Positions 30,075 through 39,900 of a DNA stretch of 64,000 nucleotides are shown here, piece by piece. The notes beneath the pieces were generated by a model that made no database searches, had not been told where the DNA came from, and worked only from the letters and a program-made list of their open reading frames with translations. How positions within the stretch are numbered: the stretch's first letter is position 1; the number at the start of each line of letters is the position of its first letter. A program made the position numbers and the translations under genes. The stretch lies in contig NZ_KQ948557.1 in the NCBI RefSeq assembly GCF_001514125.1, positions 294,138 to 358,137 of the forward strand, in the 5' to 3' direction. This DNA comes from Streptomyces longwoodensis. GTDB taxonomy: Bacteria; Actinomycetota; Actinomycetes; Streptomycetales; Streptomycetaceae.

Positions 30075-33000
30075 ATGACGGCCTTAGCACACCCCAGCGA
30101 TCGACTGGAGCAACGGCTTTCGCGGTGGCAGCACGGCGACCCCGGGGGCGTGCTGGACGACGAGGCTCTGGTCGAGGCCGCGCAACTGTGGTGGGAGCAG
30201 GTCGCGGACGCCAATGACGACCGTCTCGACCCGGCCCTTTACCTACTCGCTTGGCTGCACTGGGCGCGTCTCAAGAGCGGGCCACAGGACGAGCGGCAGA
30301 TCGAACAGCAGTGCGCACTCGGATTCTTCCACGTACTGTGGCAGCGCAGGCCAACTGCGCCGCCGCCGGAGATTCAAAAGTACTTCCAGGGCGCGAAGCC
30401 GCCCAAGGTCGGGGACATTAAGGCGCATGCGAGCGGGATTCTCCGCGGCATCGCGGTCTATGCGCTAACTCGGCGCAGGGACACCGGGATCCGTCTTTTC
30501 GCGCTGTTGCAGTGGCCGCCGGATCTCACCGCCGACGCGGTGCCGGTGCTGCTGAAGGTGGCCATGGCGCTCACCGACCGGCACCGCGAGACCGGCGACG
30601 CCGCAGATCTCGACGCCGCCCTCACTTACGGAGAGCGCGCCCTCGCGCTGGCTGCCGAGCCGGACCTGCTGCGCGCCAAACTGTTGCAGAACGTCGCCGT
30701 ACTGTACTCCAGCCGGTTCGAGACCACTTCGGCGATGTCCGACATCGATCGGAGCCTGGCGCTGACCGACGAGGCGCTGACGATCACCCGGTCGCTCTCC
30801 GCTGACCCGGCCCACCTGCTGGCCAATCGCGGCAACGCGCAGTGGCAGCGCTTCGTGGCCTTCCAGCACCTGGACGATCTGCGGCAGGCAGTGGCCGACA
30901 GCACGGCAGCGGTCGATGCACTGCCGCCGGAGAGCCCGTCGCATGCGGCGGTCTACTCGCGGGCCGCCCGCTGGTCGCAACTGCTCTTGCTGCACCCGGA
31001 TAATCCGGATAAATCGGAGGCCGGGGCTGCGGACGATGTAGGTCCCCTGCGAGCCGCCCTCGCCAGCGCGACCGGCGACGCGCAGGAGACCCTCCGAACC
31101 GATCTCGGCCTAGCCCTCGCCGTCCGGTACGAACAGTCCCGGCGGATCGAGGACCTGCAAGAAGCGATCAGGATCTTCCGTGACACCACACCTGAGAGGT
31201 CCACGTCACTGCTCGCCACGGCACTGCGGATCCGATACGACGTGCTAGGCGACGCCGCCGACCTGGACGAGTGCATCCGCCTGTTCCGGCGCGCCGGGAC
31301 AGGGGAAACCTGGACGAATGAGCGGATCTCGGAGGCCGAGAACCTGGCCGAGGCCCTCGAAGCCGAATACCAAGTCCGGCCGGACCCGGCGCGGTTGCAC
31401 GCCGCGATCGCCGTCGGCCGCACGGCCGTGCTCGCGGCCTGGCCGGACCCGACCGCACCGGAGCCCAACCCGGGCCTGCTGCCCACGCTGGAGTCGCTGG
31501 CCCATGAGAACCTGCGCCGCCGGTTGCGCGCGGCCGAGCAGACCGGCGACCACGACTTCGTGCTGTCCTCCGAGGCGATGACCGACGCCGCGTATCTATG
31601 GTGGCTGGCCCAGCGGATGACCGCGCGCGATCCGGCCTCGCCGAGCCTGAGCCGGGCCCGTGGCGTGCTTGGCCACTTCCACATCCTGCGGCACAACGCG
31701 ACGGTTGGCTCTGGCCGGCCGGATGAGCTGGCGCAGACGCTGATGCACTGGCTGCCGACGCCGGAGGCGCTCCCGTACGAGGTGCCCGAACCGCTGGACC
31801 GGATAGTCGGACCGGGCGCCGAGCCGGAGTGGCAGGCCCGGTACGCCAACACCCTGATCAACCACGCCTCCCAAAATCAGAACCCGGCTGCGGTGAACGC
31901 CGCGGTCCTGCTGCTGAGCGCCGCGATCGAGGCCAGCAGGGCCGACGATCCGCAACTGCCTGAGCGGCTCGGCTGGCTCAGCGACGCGTACTTAATCCGC
32001 GGCGTCAACGACCAGGAATCCGGTGACCTGGACATCGCTGAAGGTCTGGCCGCCGAGGCGGTGGCGCTCGCCCCATCGGATGCCGCTCGGCAGCGGCAGC
32101 GGTTGGCCCGCGCCCGGAGCCTGCGACTGCGCTTCGCCAAGCGCACGCCCACCCCGGACCCCGGGCGGATCAGAATCGTCAGTGTCGCCTTTCTTAAGGA
32201 GTACGTAGACGGCCCTCGGGGTGCCGAAGGCGCCGCGATAATAGACGCCGCGGTGCAGGAGTATCTGCTCGCCGAGCAGGCCGAGGGGCCGGCCACCGAA
32301 GAGTCTTCCAGCCGGTTCCTGCGGGAGTTCCGCCGCGCTGGCCTCGCAGTCGACCTGGAGCTCGCCCTGCGCGCCGCCGAGGCCGAGACCATTCGGCACG
32401 AACATTTCATCGATCAGCTCGGACACCTGTCGCGCTTTTCCGACATTCGTCTCGAACGTTACCTGCTGACCCGAGAGAACGCTGAGCTGGCTGAGGCCGC
32501 CAGCCTGCTGGAGGAGGCGCTCGACCTTACTTCACGAATCGGCCCCTACCGCGGGGTGGTGCTCAGCCAGCTCACGCGGATCTACGAACAGCATTCTGAG
32601 CTGACCGGCGCGCAGATGGAACGGCTGTGTCACCTGGCGCGCACCATGATCACCGACGCGATGAACAGCCTGATTGCGCTGCGCGGCGCCGGTCGGCTCG
32701 TCCTGCACCACCAGCGCTACGATCTGGCCGTCACCTGCTACCGCGAAGCCGTCGCCCTGATGCGTGTCGCTGCACTGGAGGAGATCGACCAGGTGGACCG
32801 GGCTGCCCGGCTCACCCAGATCACCGAAGTGGGCAGCGAGGCAGTCATCGCGCACATCCTGGCCGGCGACCCAGCCACCGCGCTGGAGGCGGCCGAGGAG
32901 GCCCGCGCGGTGCTGCTGTCGCTGCAGCTTGACCTGCGCTCCGACCTGACGAAACTCCGCGAAGCCCGACCCGACCTGGCCGAACGCTTCGACCGCCGAC

Positions 33001-34142
33001 GCCAGGCGATCACTGCGGACCGAACCGAGAGTTCCCCCACCCCAGACGGCTACGTGCGCACCGCCCAAGCCTCGCAGAGCCGCGACGCCTGGACCAACCT
33101 GCTCGACGACATCCGTGCCGTCCCCGGCCACGAGAACTTCCTGGGCCCATTGGCCGCCGCCGAGCTGACCGCCCTGAACCTGCCCGGCCCGATCGTGCTG
33201 ATCAACGTGAGCCGCTTCGGCAGCCACGCCCTGATCGTCGGCCCCGAACCGGGTGTCCGCGCGCTGCCGCTTGACGGGCTGCACTACAAGGACGTCCACT
33301 CGCACGCCTACGACCTGCTCTCCGCCGCGGCCGCCGGGGTGACCAGCGAGATCCTGGCATGGCTATGGGACACGGTGGTTGGCCCGGTCCTGGAAGCAAC
33401 CGGACCGGCAACCCGGGTGTGGTGGGTTCCCACCGGCCTGCTTAGCGCGTTTCCGCTGCACGCCGCCACCGACCCGCAGGGCCAGTCCGCGCTCGACCTG
33501 GTCGAGTCGTCATACGCCCCGACGATCCGTCTGCTGACCAGGACCCTGACTCGGGGTGCCGCCCCCGGATCCGGCGGCGACCTGATCGTCGCGGTGCGCC
33601 GCACCGCGAACGGCGCCGAACTGGCTGGCGCGGAAGCTGAAGGCCGGGCTCTCCTCGACCGCCTTCCGCAAGCTGTCGCGCTGCTCAACGACGCGGCGAC
33701 GCGCGAGAGGGTCCTAAGCGCCCTTCCACAGGCGACGCGCGCCTACTTCGCCTGCCACAATCTTCGCGACGACGCCCGCCCGCACCTGAGCGGCCTGGGT
33801 CTTTTCGACGGCCTGCTGACTATCGACGACCTGTCCCGCCTGGACCTGCCGAACGCCGAGTTCGCCCAGCTCTCGGCGTGTGCCACGGTCATGCCGACCC
33901 CGGATGCCCCGGACGAGCTGACCCATCTGGCCGCCGCGTTCCAACTCGCCGGTTTCCGCAGTGTGGTGGCCACCCTCTGGCCGGTCCGCGACCAGATCGC
34001 CGCCGAATTCTCCCAACTCTTCCACGAGGCGGGCGGCCACAACACGCCCTCTGCCGCCCTCGCCACCGCCACCCGCGCCCTGCGTGACCGCTACCCCGGC
34101 CACCCCGACCTCTGGGCCCCGTTCCTGCACTATGGCCTTTAG
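30075..34142 (+). CDS. CATRA-type TPR-CHAT protease, copy 3
   Basis: 1355 residues from ATG 30075 (MTALAHPSDRLEQRLSRWQH). ATG 30066 is in frame but falls inside the block that aligns with the upstream element of copies 1 and 2 (TGCGAC-N-AT), so 30075 is preferred. The full-length helical repeat region is present. CHAT catalytic H1228 and C1269 are intact. Residues around the active site are encoded by DNA nearly identical to copy 2 (33627-34019). The gene ends 24 bp before IS701-B, so any downstream partners have been separated or lost. Confidence 0.75.
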   Translation: MTALAHPSDRLEQRLSRWQHGDPGGVLDDEALVEAAQLWWEQVADANDDRLDPALYLLAWLHWARLKSGPQDERQIEQQCALGFFHVLWQRRPTAPPPEIQKYFQGAKPPKVGDIKAHASGILRGIAVYALTRRRDTGIRLFALLQWPPDLTADAVPVLLKVAMALTDRHRETGDAADLDAALTYGERALALAAEPDLLRAKLLQNVAVLYSSRFETTSAMSDIDRSLALTDEALTITRSLSADPAHLLANRGNAQWQRFVAFQHLDDLRQAVADSTAAVDALPPESPSHAAVYSRAARWSQLLLLHPDNPDKSEAGAADDVGPLRAALASATGDAQETLRTDLGLALAVRYEQSRRIEDLQEAIRIFRDTTPERSTSLLATALRIRYDVLGDAADLDECIRLFRRAGTGETWTNERISEAENLAEALEAEYQVRPDPARLHAAIAVGRTAVLAAWPDPTAPEPNPGLLPTLESLAHENLRRRLRAAEQTGDHDFVLSSEAMTDAAYLWWLAQRMTARDPASPSLSRARGVLGHFHILRHNATVGSGRPDELAQTLMHWLPTPEALPYEVPEPLDRIVGPGAEPEWQARYANTLINHASQNQNPAAVNAAVLLLSAAIEASRADDPQLPERLGWLSDAYLIRGVNDQESGDLDIAEGLAAEAVALAPSDAARQRQRLARARSLRLRFAKRTPTPDPGRIRIVSVAFLKEYVDGPRGAEGAAIIDAAVQEYLLAEQAEGPATEESSSRFLREFRRAGLAVDLELALRAAEAETIRHEHFIDQLGHLSRFSDIRLERYLLTRENAELAEAASLLEEALDLTSRIGPYRGVVLSQLTRIYEQHSELTGAQMERLCHLARTMITDAMNSLIALRGAGRLVLHHQRYDLAVTCYREAVALMRVAALEEIDQVDRAARLTQITEVGSEAVIAHILAGDPATALEAAEEARAVLLSLQLDLRSDLTKLREARPDLAERFDRRRQAITADRTESSPTPDGYVRTAQASQSRDAWTNLLDDIRAVPGHENFLGPLAAAELTALNLPGPIVLINVSRFGSHALIVGPEPGVRALPLDGLHYKDVHSHAYDLLSAAAAGVTSEILAWLWDTVVGPVLEATGPATRVWWVPTGLLSAFPLHAATDPQGQSALDLVESSYAPTIRLLTRTLTRGAAPGSGGDLIVAVRRTANGAELAGAEAEGRALLDRLPQAVALLNDAATRERVLSALPQATRAYFACHNLRDDARPHLSGLGLFDGLLTIDDLSRLDLPNAEFAQLSACATVMPTPDAPDELTHLAAAFQLAGFRSVVATLWPVRDQIAAEFSQLFHEAGGHNTPSAALATATRALRDRYPGHPDLWAPFLHYGL

Positions 34143-34170
34143 ATCAAGCCCATTTTTGGGTACGCCCTAG

Positions 34171-35523
34171 TACTCCAGTCAGAAATCGTTGCCTGAGCTG
34201 GCCAGCCTTCGTTGTTCTGGTCGTGGTGGGGACGGATGAAGCCGGTTTGTGGGGCGGTTCTCGAGGGTGGATCTGCGCTGGCGTATGCGGGACTACGTGC
34301 GTGGTCTGCTGGCTCCGGTGGAGCGGAAGAACGGCTGGCAGCTCGCCGAGTACGCAGGTCACCGCGGGCCAGCAGGCTTCCAGCATCTGCTGAACGGTGC
34401 GGCCTGGGACGTCGACGCGGTCCGGGACGACGTGCAGCAGTACGTCGCCAATCGCCTCGGCACCCCGGACGGGGTCCTGATCGTGGACGACACCGGTTTC
34501 CTCAACAAGGGCACCACGTCCGCTGGGGTGCAAAGGCAGTACTCGGGTACGGCCGGCCGGACGGAGAACTGCCAGATCGGAGTCTTCGCCGCCTATGCCA
34601 CGGCCAGGGGCAGAGTGCTGGTGGACCGGAGCTGTATCTGCCGAAGTCCTGGACCTCGGACGCGGACCGGTGCCGGGCGGCGAAGATCCCTGACAGCCGC
34701 GGCTTCGCGACCAAGGGTGAGCTGGCCCGCGCGATGATCCTGCGGGCGCTTGCCTCACCCCTGCCGATCGCCTGGGTGACGGGCGACTGTGCCTACGGAC
34801 AGGAATGGCGCATGCGCCGCACCCTGGAAGAAGCCGGGGTCGGCTACGTCCTGGCCGTGCCGAAGTCACAGCAACTGCACGCTCCCTTCGGCCGTATCGA
34901 CCAGGCCATCGCCGATGCCCCCGGCGAGGCATGGGAACGCCATTCCTGCGGCGACGGTGCCAAAGGCCCGCGCCTTTACGACTGGGCCGCCGCACGCCTG
35001 CCGGTGATCGGTGTCTTCGACGGCGACCGGCCCACCCACGAGCGGTGGGTGCTGGGCCGCCGCAGCCTGGCCCGCCCGGACGAGATCGCCTACTACCTCG
35101 CTTACGCCCCCAACGGCACCAGCGTTGCTGACCTGGTCCGGATCGCCGGCTCGCGCTGGGCGATCGAGGAAGCCTTCCAGGCAGCCAAGAACGAATGCGG
35201 CCTCGACCAGTACTAGGTCCGCCGCTATCCGGGCTGGTATCGCCACATCACCCTGGTCATGCTCGCCCACGCGTTTTTGTCCGTCGTCGCTGCCCAGACC
35301 ACCGAAAGGGGGGCCGCAGAAACGACCCCACCAGCACCATCCGATTCACCGTGGCAGAGATCCGCAGACTGCTGGACACTCTCTTGCCCAGGCCCACACC
35401 CCGCCCCGGAGCAGTCATCCATGCCCTGAACTGGTCCCTCTGGCGCAGACAGCACCAAGCGATCGCCCGCCGCTGCCACTACCGAAGAAGAACCAGCTCA
35501 GGCAACGATTTCTGACTGAAGTA
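34171..35523 (+). mobile_element. IS701-family insertion sequence B
   Basis: CTAG flanks both ends (34167-34170, 35524-35527). Inside, 31-bp inverted repeats beginning TACTCCAGTCAGAAATCG and TACTTCAGTCAGAAATCG differ at only one base. The repeats differ from those of IS701-A, so this is a separate element of the same family, not a second copy. It separates the CATRA block from the Wadjet operon. Confidence 0.85.
34249..35473 (+). pseudogene. IS701-family transposase, frameshift and amber mutation
   Basis: The N-terminal part (MRDYVRGLLAPVERKNGWQL, VLIVDDTGFLNKG, TENCQIGVFAAYATARG) is in one frame. Near 34628 the sequence shifts to a second frame (LYLPKSWTSDADRC, AWVTGDCAYGQEW, RWAIEEAFQAAKNECGLDQY). 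A TAG at 35214-35216 then replaces the expected Glu codon before VRRYPGWYRHITLV. The element is therefore inactive unless complemented by a related copy, although its terminal repeats are nearly perfect. Confidence 0.75.
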
Positions 35524-35626
35524 CTAGCCCCCCACACCCGGCATCGGCCCCGCCACCGCCCCGGCTCCCCGTCCGCCGTGGTCACCACACACCGTGGCCG
35601 CCGCCTGTCCTCCTGGAACCTGGTCG

Positions 35627-36946
35627 TTAACCAGCGTCCTGGCTCGACAGATCGGGAAGGAGACGGTGCAGGAGCGCTTCCTCGTGTACGGCGAGACCTC
35701 GCTGGTTCATCACGTGCCCAAGATGCGGATCCCAGGGGGTGGCGACGGGATCCCCGGCGAGCGAAGCGAGACAGTCTGCGGGCAGTTCGGCGAGCGCATC
35801 GAGGTAGTCGGCGGCGCTCATGCGCCACGGGCGAGCCCCCAGTCGGAGGACTCGCTCGGCGATCGTGACGCCGGGCCAGTCGAAATCCCCGTGGTAGAGA
35901 ACCTCTGCGTCATTCCTGAGAAGCCGCTGCAATAACTCCCAACCGGCGCTGGAGGGATTCCCACTCCCGCACACCAGGATTCCGGGGAGCCCGTGGCGCG
36001 CGGTCGCCTGCAGGACTTGCGGGTTCTCGCACCAGCGCACGGTCGTTCCCGGTGCGGCCAGCAGCACACTGTCGGCAACGGTCCGCAGCTCGTGCACGGT
36101 CAGGTGGGTCGCCAGGTTGATGTCGCGGCGGGCGCGCATCATCGAGGACCAGGGATCACCTCCTGGCGGGGCCAATCTCCATACGATGACGGTCCCCGAC
36201 AGCACGTCAGAACTGACGCCCGCCTGTTCCCACAGCAGCCGCCGGCTGGCCGAGGAAACCGGCGCGGGCAGGGCGCATGCCGCGGCGATCCCCTTGAGCG
36301 TCAAAGTGCCAGCGAGGCGCCCCTCATCGAGGCCGTGAGCGTCGCCGGTGGTGTGCGCGGCGAGTTCGCTCAGTTCCCACCACCGCTCCGGCTGCCCAGC
36401 GGCGCCAGGGACCGATGGCATGCGTGCAAGTCCGAGGACGGCCATGGTGCGCACGGCCTGCGCCAGCGCCGTCGCCGCGGCTGCTGCGCCCGCCCGGGGC
36501 AGGATGCCGCTGCTGCGTAGATCCGAGATCCAGCCGGGGATCCAGCTGGCCTCGGCCAGCTTGCTGCGGGCGAGATCGGCATCGAGACTCTGCCACACTG
36601 CCGTCCACGCCGACTGCTGCTCGGCTTTGGCCGCCTGCCGGTCCCTCAGCGGCCGGCCGGTGAGGTCGGCGACGACAGCGACGAGCCCGCACTGGGCAGA
36701 CGACGCCCTCAACGCCGCGTCGAGGGTGGCAAGCTGGAGGCGGCGCAGCCCCGGCTCCACCCGGGTGCCTAGCAGTCCTCCCAGCCGCTGCGCACCTTCG
36801 GTATCGAGGTGTACCTGCATGGTGCCGGTGGGGGAGAGACGGTTGCGTTCGAGCCGGTCTCTGGCTTTGTCCCATAGCGCCGTGAGACTGGGATCGCTGA
36901 GGTAACTGCGCAGGGGAGCGGGCAGCGCAGCGGACGCGGAGGTCAC
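35627..36946 (-). CDS. jetD: Wadjet type III JetD-like Toprim nuclease (TIGR02679/DUF2399)
   Basis: 439 residues, GTG 36946 overlapping the jetC stop (GTGA). The C-terminal half has a Toprim-like acidic constellation: E307 (RWCENPQVL), D354 and D356 (YHGDFDWPG). The N-terminal half carries the DUF3323-type region (RLEAN-like RLERNRLSPTG near the start). In Wadjet systems JetD is the topoisomerase VI/Toprim-related nuclease that cuts circular DNA after the SMC complex JetABC has extruded it. It is the last gene of the four-gene operon. Family call from motifs, length and gene order. Confidence 0.85.
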   Translation of the reverse strand: MTSASAALPAPLRSYLSDPSLTALWDKARDRLERNRLSPTGTMQVHLDTEGAQRLGGLLGTRVEPGLRRLQLATLDAALRASSAQCGLVAVVADLTGRPLRDRQAAKAEQQSAWTAVWQSLDADLARSKLAEASWIPGWISDLRSSGILPRAGAAAAATALAQAVRTMAVLGLARMPSVPGAAGQPERWWELSELAAHTTGDAHGLDEGRLAGTLTLKGIAAACALPAPVSSASRRLLWEQAGVSSDVLSGTVIVWRLAPPGGDPWSSMMRARRDINLATHLTVHELRTVADSVLLAAPGTTVRWCENPQVLQATARHGLPGILVCGSGNPSSAGWELLQRLLRNDAEVLYHGDFDWPGVTIAERVLRLGARPWRMSAADYLDALAELPADCLASLAGDPVATPWDPHLGHVMNQRGLAVHEEALLHRLLPDLSSQDAG

Positions 36947-39900
36947 GAGACGGTCTGCAGACGGCGGGTGTGGCCGTCCCAGTGGACGTGCGTGGTCACA
37001 GCGGCGGTTCCCTCGTCCCGCCGCACTTCGTAGGTGTCCATCTGCGGGACATCAGAGAAGAACCCCCACAGGGCGTGGCCGGTCATCACGAAGTCGAGGT
37101 CCAGACGCACCAAGAGAGCCATCAGTTCGCCGATGGTGCGCTGATCGACCTTGGCGAAGGCGTCGTCCAGCAGGATCAGCCGCAGCGCCGAGCCGGTGTC
37201 GGGCAGGCTGCTGAGGTAGGCGTCGGCAGCGGCGAAGAGCGTCACATACGACACGAACCGTGTTTCGCCCTGCGAGAGTTTCGCCCGGCGGCTGATCTTG
37301 CGTTCTCGGTCTCGCTCGGGGCCGGTGATGATGGCGTCCATGACGTGCCAGGTGCGGTAGTCGAGTGCTGTGCGCAGGTGGGTGGCGTAGCCGGCCTCGG
37401 GGTCGCGGCTGTACGACTCGTCGACCAGCGTTTTGAGACGGTTGATGAGTTCTTCGGTCTCCGCGTCGCGCAGCACAGTGATGTCACGCCGCATCAGCTG
37501 TTTGACGTGAGTGATGTGCTCTCCCGCCGCGTCCGCCAGCTTCCAGTCGATCCTTACGCCGATGCCGTGGCTGGTCGTGATGGAGCCGAGCGAGGTGTTC
37601 ATCGCCTTGACGAGTTCCTCGGCTTCTTTGAGGCGCCGGCGGAGTTCTTCCGCCATGCCGCCGAGGACGAAGTTGTGGAAGGCGGTGCGCTCGCGCTGGG
37701 TGAGCGCACCGCGGCCGCGGTCCCGGCGCTCGCGCAAGTCTGCTGCGGCATCGGCGATATGGCGGCGTCCGGTGGCATCGGTGAGTTCCACGACATGGAG
37801 GTCGTCCTCGACGGTGACGGTGATGTCGTAGGCGCCGGCGGTGTTGCGTTCCAGCAGGGACAGCGCTCGCATGAGAGCCGTGGCGTCCGCCGTGCTGTCC
37901 GGCTGCTGCACCGCCGCGCGGACTTGGCGGACAGCTGCCAGGACGTCATCGGCCGCGGCGTCCTGCGACCGCAGTTCGGGCGGCGGCTGCGTCCCTGGGG
38001 CCAGCGCGACCGCGATCGAAGGATGCCCCAGACGCTGGTGCAGCGCCTGGGCCTGCTGGGCCAGGAACGTCGTGGCGCGGACGGCCTTCTCGCGTGCGCC
38101 CTGCGCCTTTTCCTCTGCGGAGGCGACCAGGCCGGTCAGGGTGAGGATCTGGGAGCGGCAGTGGCGCAGCCTCTCCTCGGTGCGCGTCAGCTCCGCTTCC
38201 GCCTCCGTCAGACGCCGGTGCACCTGTTCGGGATCCGCGCCCAGAGCCTCTCGCAGCGCGGCGAGTGCTGCGGCTTCCCGCGACCAGATCAGCCAGGCTG
38301 ATTCCGCGGTCTCCTCGGCGTGCGTGCGACGCTCGCGCACGGTGTCCAGACGGCCCAACGCCGTGCGGTAGCGGTCTAGATGACCAGTGACTGTCTCGGC
38401 ACCGTGATCCACACTGCTGCAGGCGGTCTGCGCCTGCAGCGCGTATCCCCGCACTGCCAGCAGCCCATCGACGTCCTCGGGCATACCCAGTGCCGCGCAG
38501 ATCTCCTGGTGACTGCGGTGGCGGGCGGCCCAGGCCCGTTGCATCCGCTCCGCTTCCTCTGCCAGGGCACGTGCCTCCTTGCGGCACGCGACGATCTGCT
38601 CGCGCGCCGCAGTAGCCTGCAGACGCAGGGTCGCCAGCCGTGCAGAGCGCGGCGCGCGCACCAGATGTTCCTCCAGCGCCTTCGACGCCTCCTCAAGAAC
38701 CTCGTGGTGCTCGCTGCGTTCTTGTGCCCGCTGCTGCACCTGCTGCAGCAGGCCGTCGATCTCCACCAGGCGCGCCGCACGCGCGGCCGCACGCGCGGCC
38801 GCTCCGATGAACCGGGCAGCCACGGGACGATGGCCTCCCGTCAGCGGGCCGTTGCCCCATGAGCCGTCGGGGGACACCCACGTGGGGTGACCGGGCTCCA
38901 GTGCAATGCGATCCAGGACCGCATTCACCACGGCAGCGTCGATGGCCGTCTCGGCAGGAGCCAGCAGGGCGCGCACGGACCTCAGCGCCCGCGGCCCCCG
39001 CGCGCTCAGCAGCAACTGCCCGTCGCCGGCGCGGACCTCTCCGCCAGCGGTGACCTCCCCGTACAACAGCCCCGAGGCCAGCAGCGCGCCCTCCACACCG
39101 GCCTGGACCTTCTCGTCCACTCCGGGCTTGAAGTCCAGCAGTTGCCACAGCGCCACGGCGTGCGGCGGACGCTCGCCCAGCCACCCGGGTAGGGCGGGCG
39201 GCAGGTCCTGCTCGCTGCGCAACTGCTCGGCTTCGGCCAGGAGTTCCTGCCGCTGGAGTTGGTCCTGGGCCGCCTGCGCGGCCAGTTCGGCGATCTGCTG
39301 GGCGTGCCGGGCTCGGGCGGGTGCGGCCGCCTGCTGGGCCGTCGCGTCCAGCAGGGCCAGTTCTTGTTCGGCCTGTGCGGGCTCAAGGTCCTCACCGGCG
39401 AGCGCATCGACATCGTCGAGCAGCGGCGCGAGGGCGGTGGCATGCCAGTCGATGTCGCCCAGCAGCTGCCGGGTGAGCGCGGCGGCCGTCCAGGTGCGCC
39501 AGGCCGCAGCCAGCCCTGCGGCCTCCCGGTCACGGTCTGCTGCGCGGGTGCGGGCCGTCTCCTCTGCGGCGCTGGCCGCTTGGGCGGCATCGTCCGCGCG
39601 GTCCTGGGTGCGCAGGACTTTCTCCCGCTCGGAGGCCAGCTGCCGGGCCTCGTCGGCGCGTGCGGCCGCCTGCTGGGCCCGGCTGGCGGCCGTGGCACGC
39701 AGCGCCCGGCTTGCTTCGCCCAGGGCCTCGACCGAGCCAAGGACGCTGTCCGGCTCGGGAACAAGGCGGGCCGGTGCGGGGCGGGTCACGGGCTCGGGAT
39801 CGTGGTCGATGCCCGTGCGTACCGCCTCCACGATGGGGGAGGGATCCTGCATCTGCAGGTGGACAGCGGCGGGCAGCGACAGGTTCAGCCCGGTTCGTGC

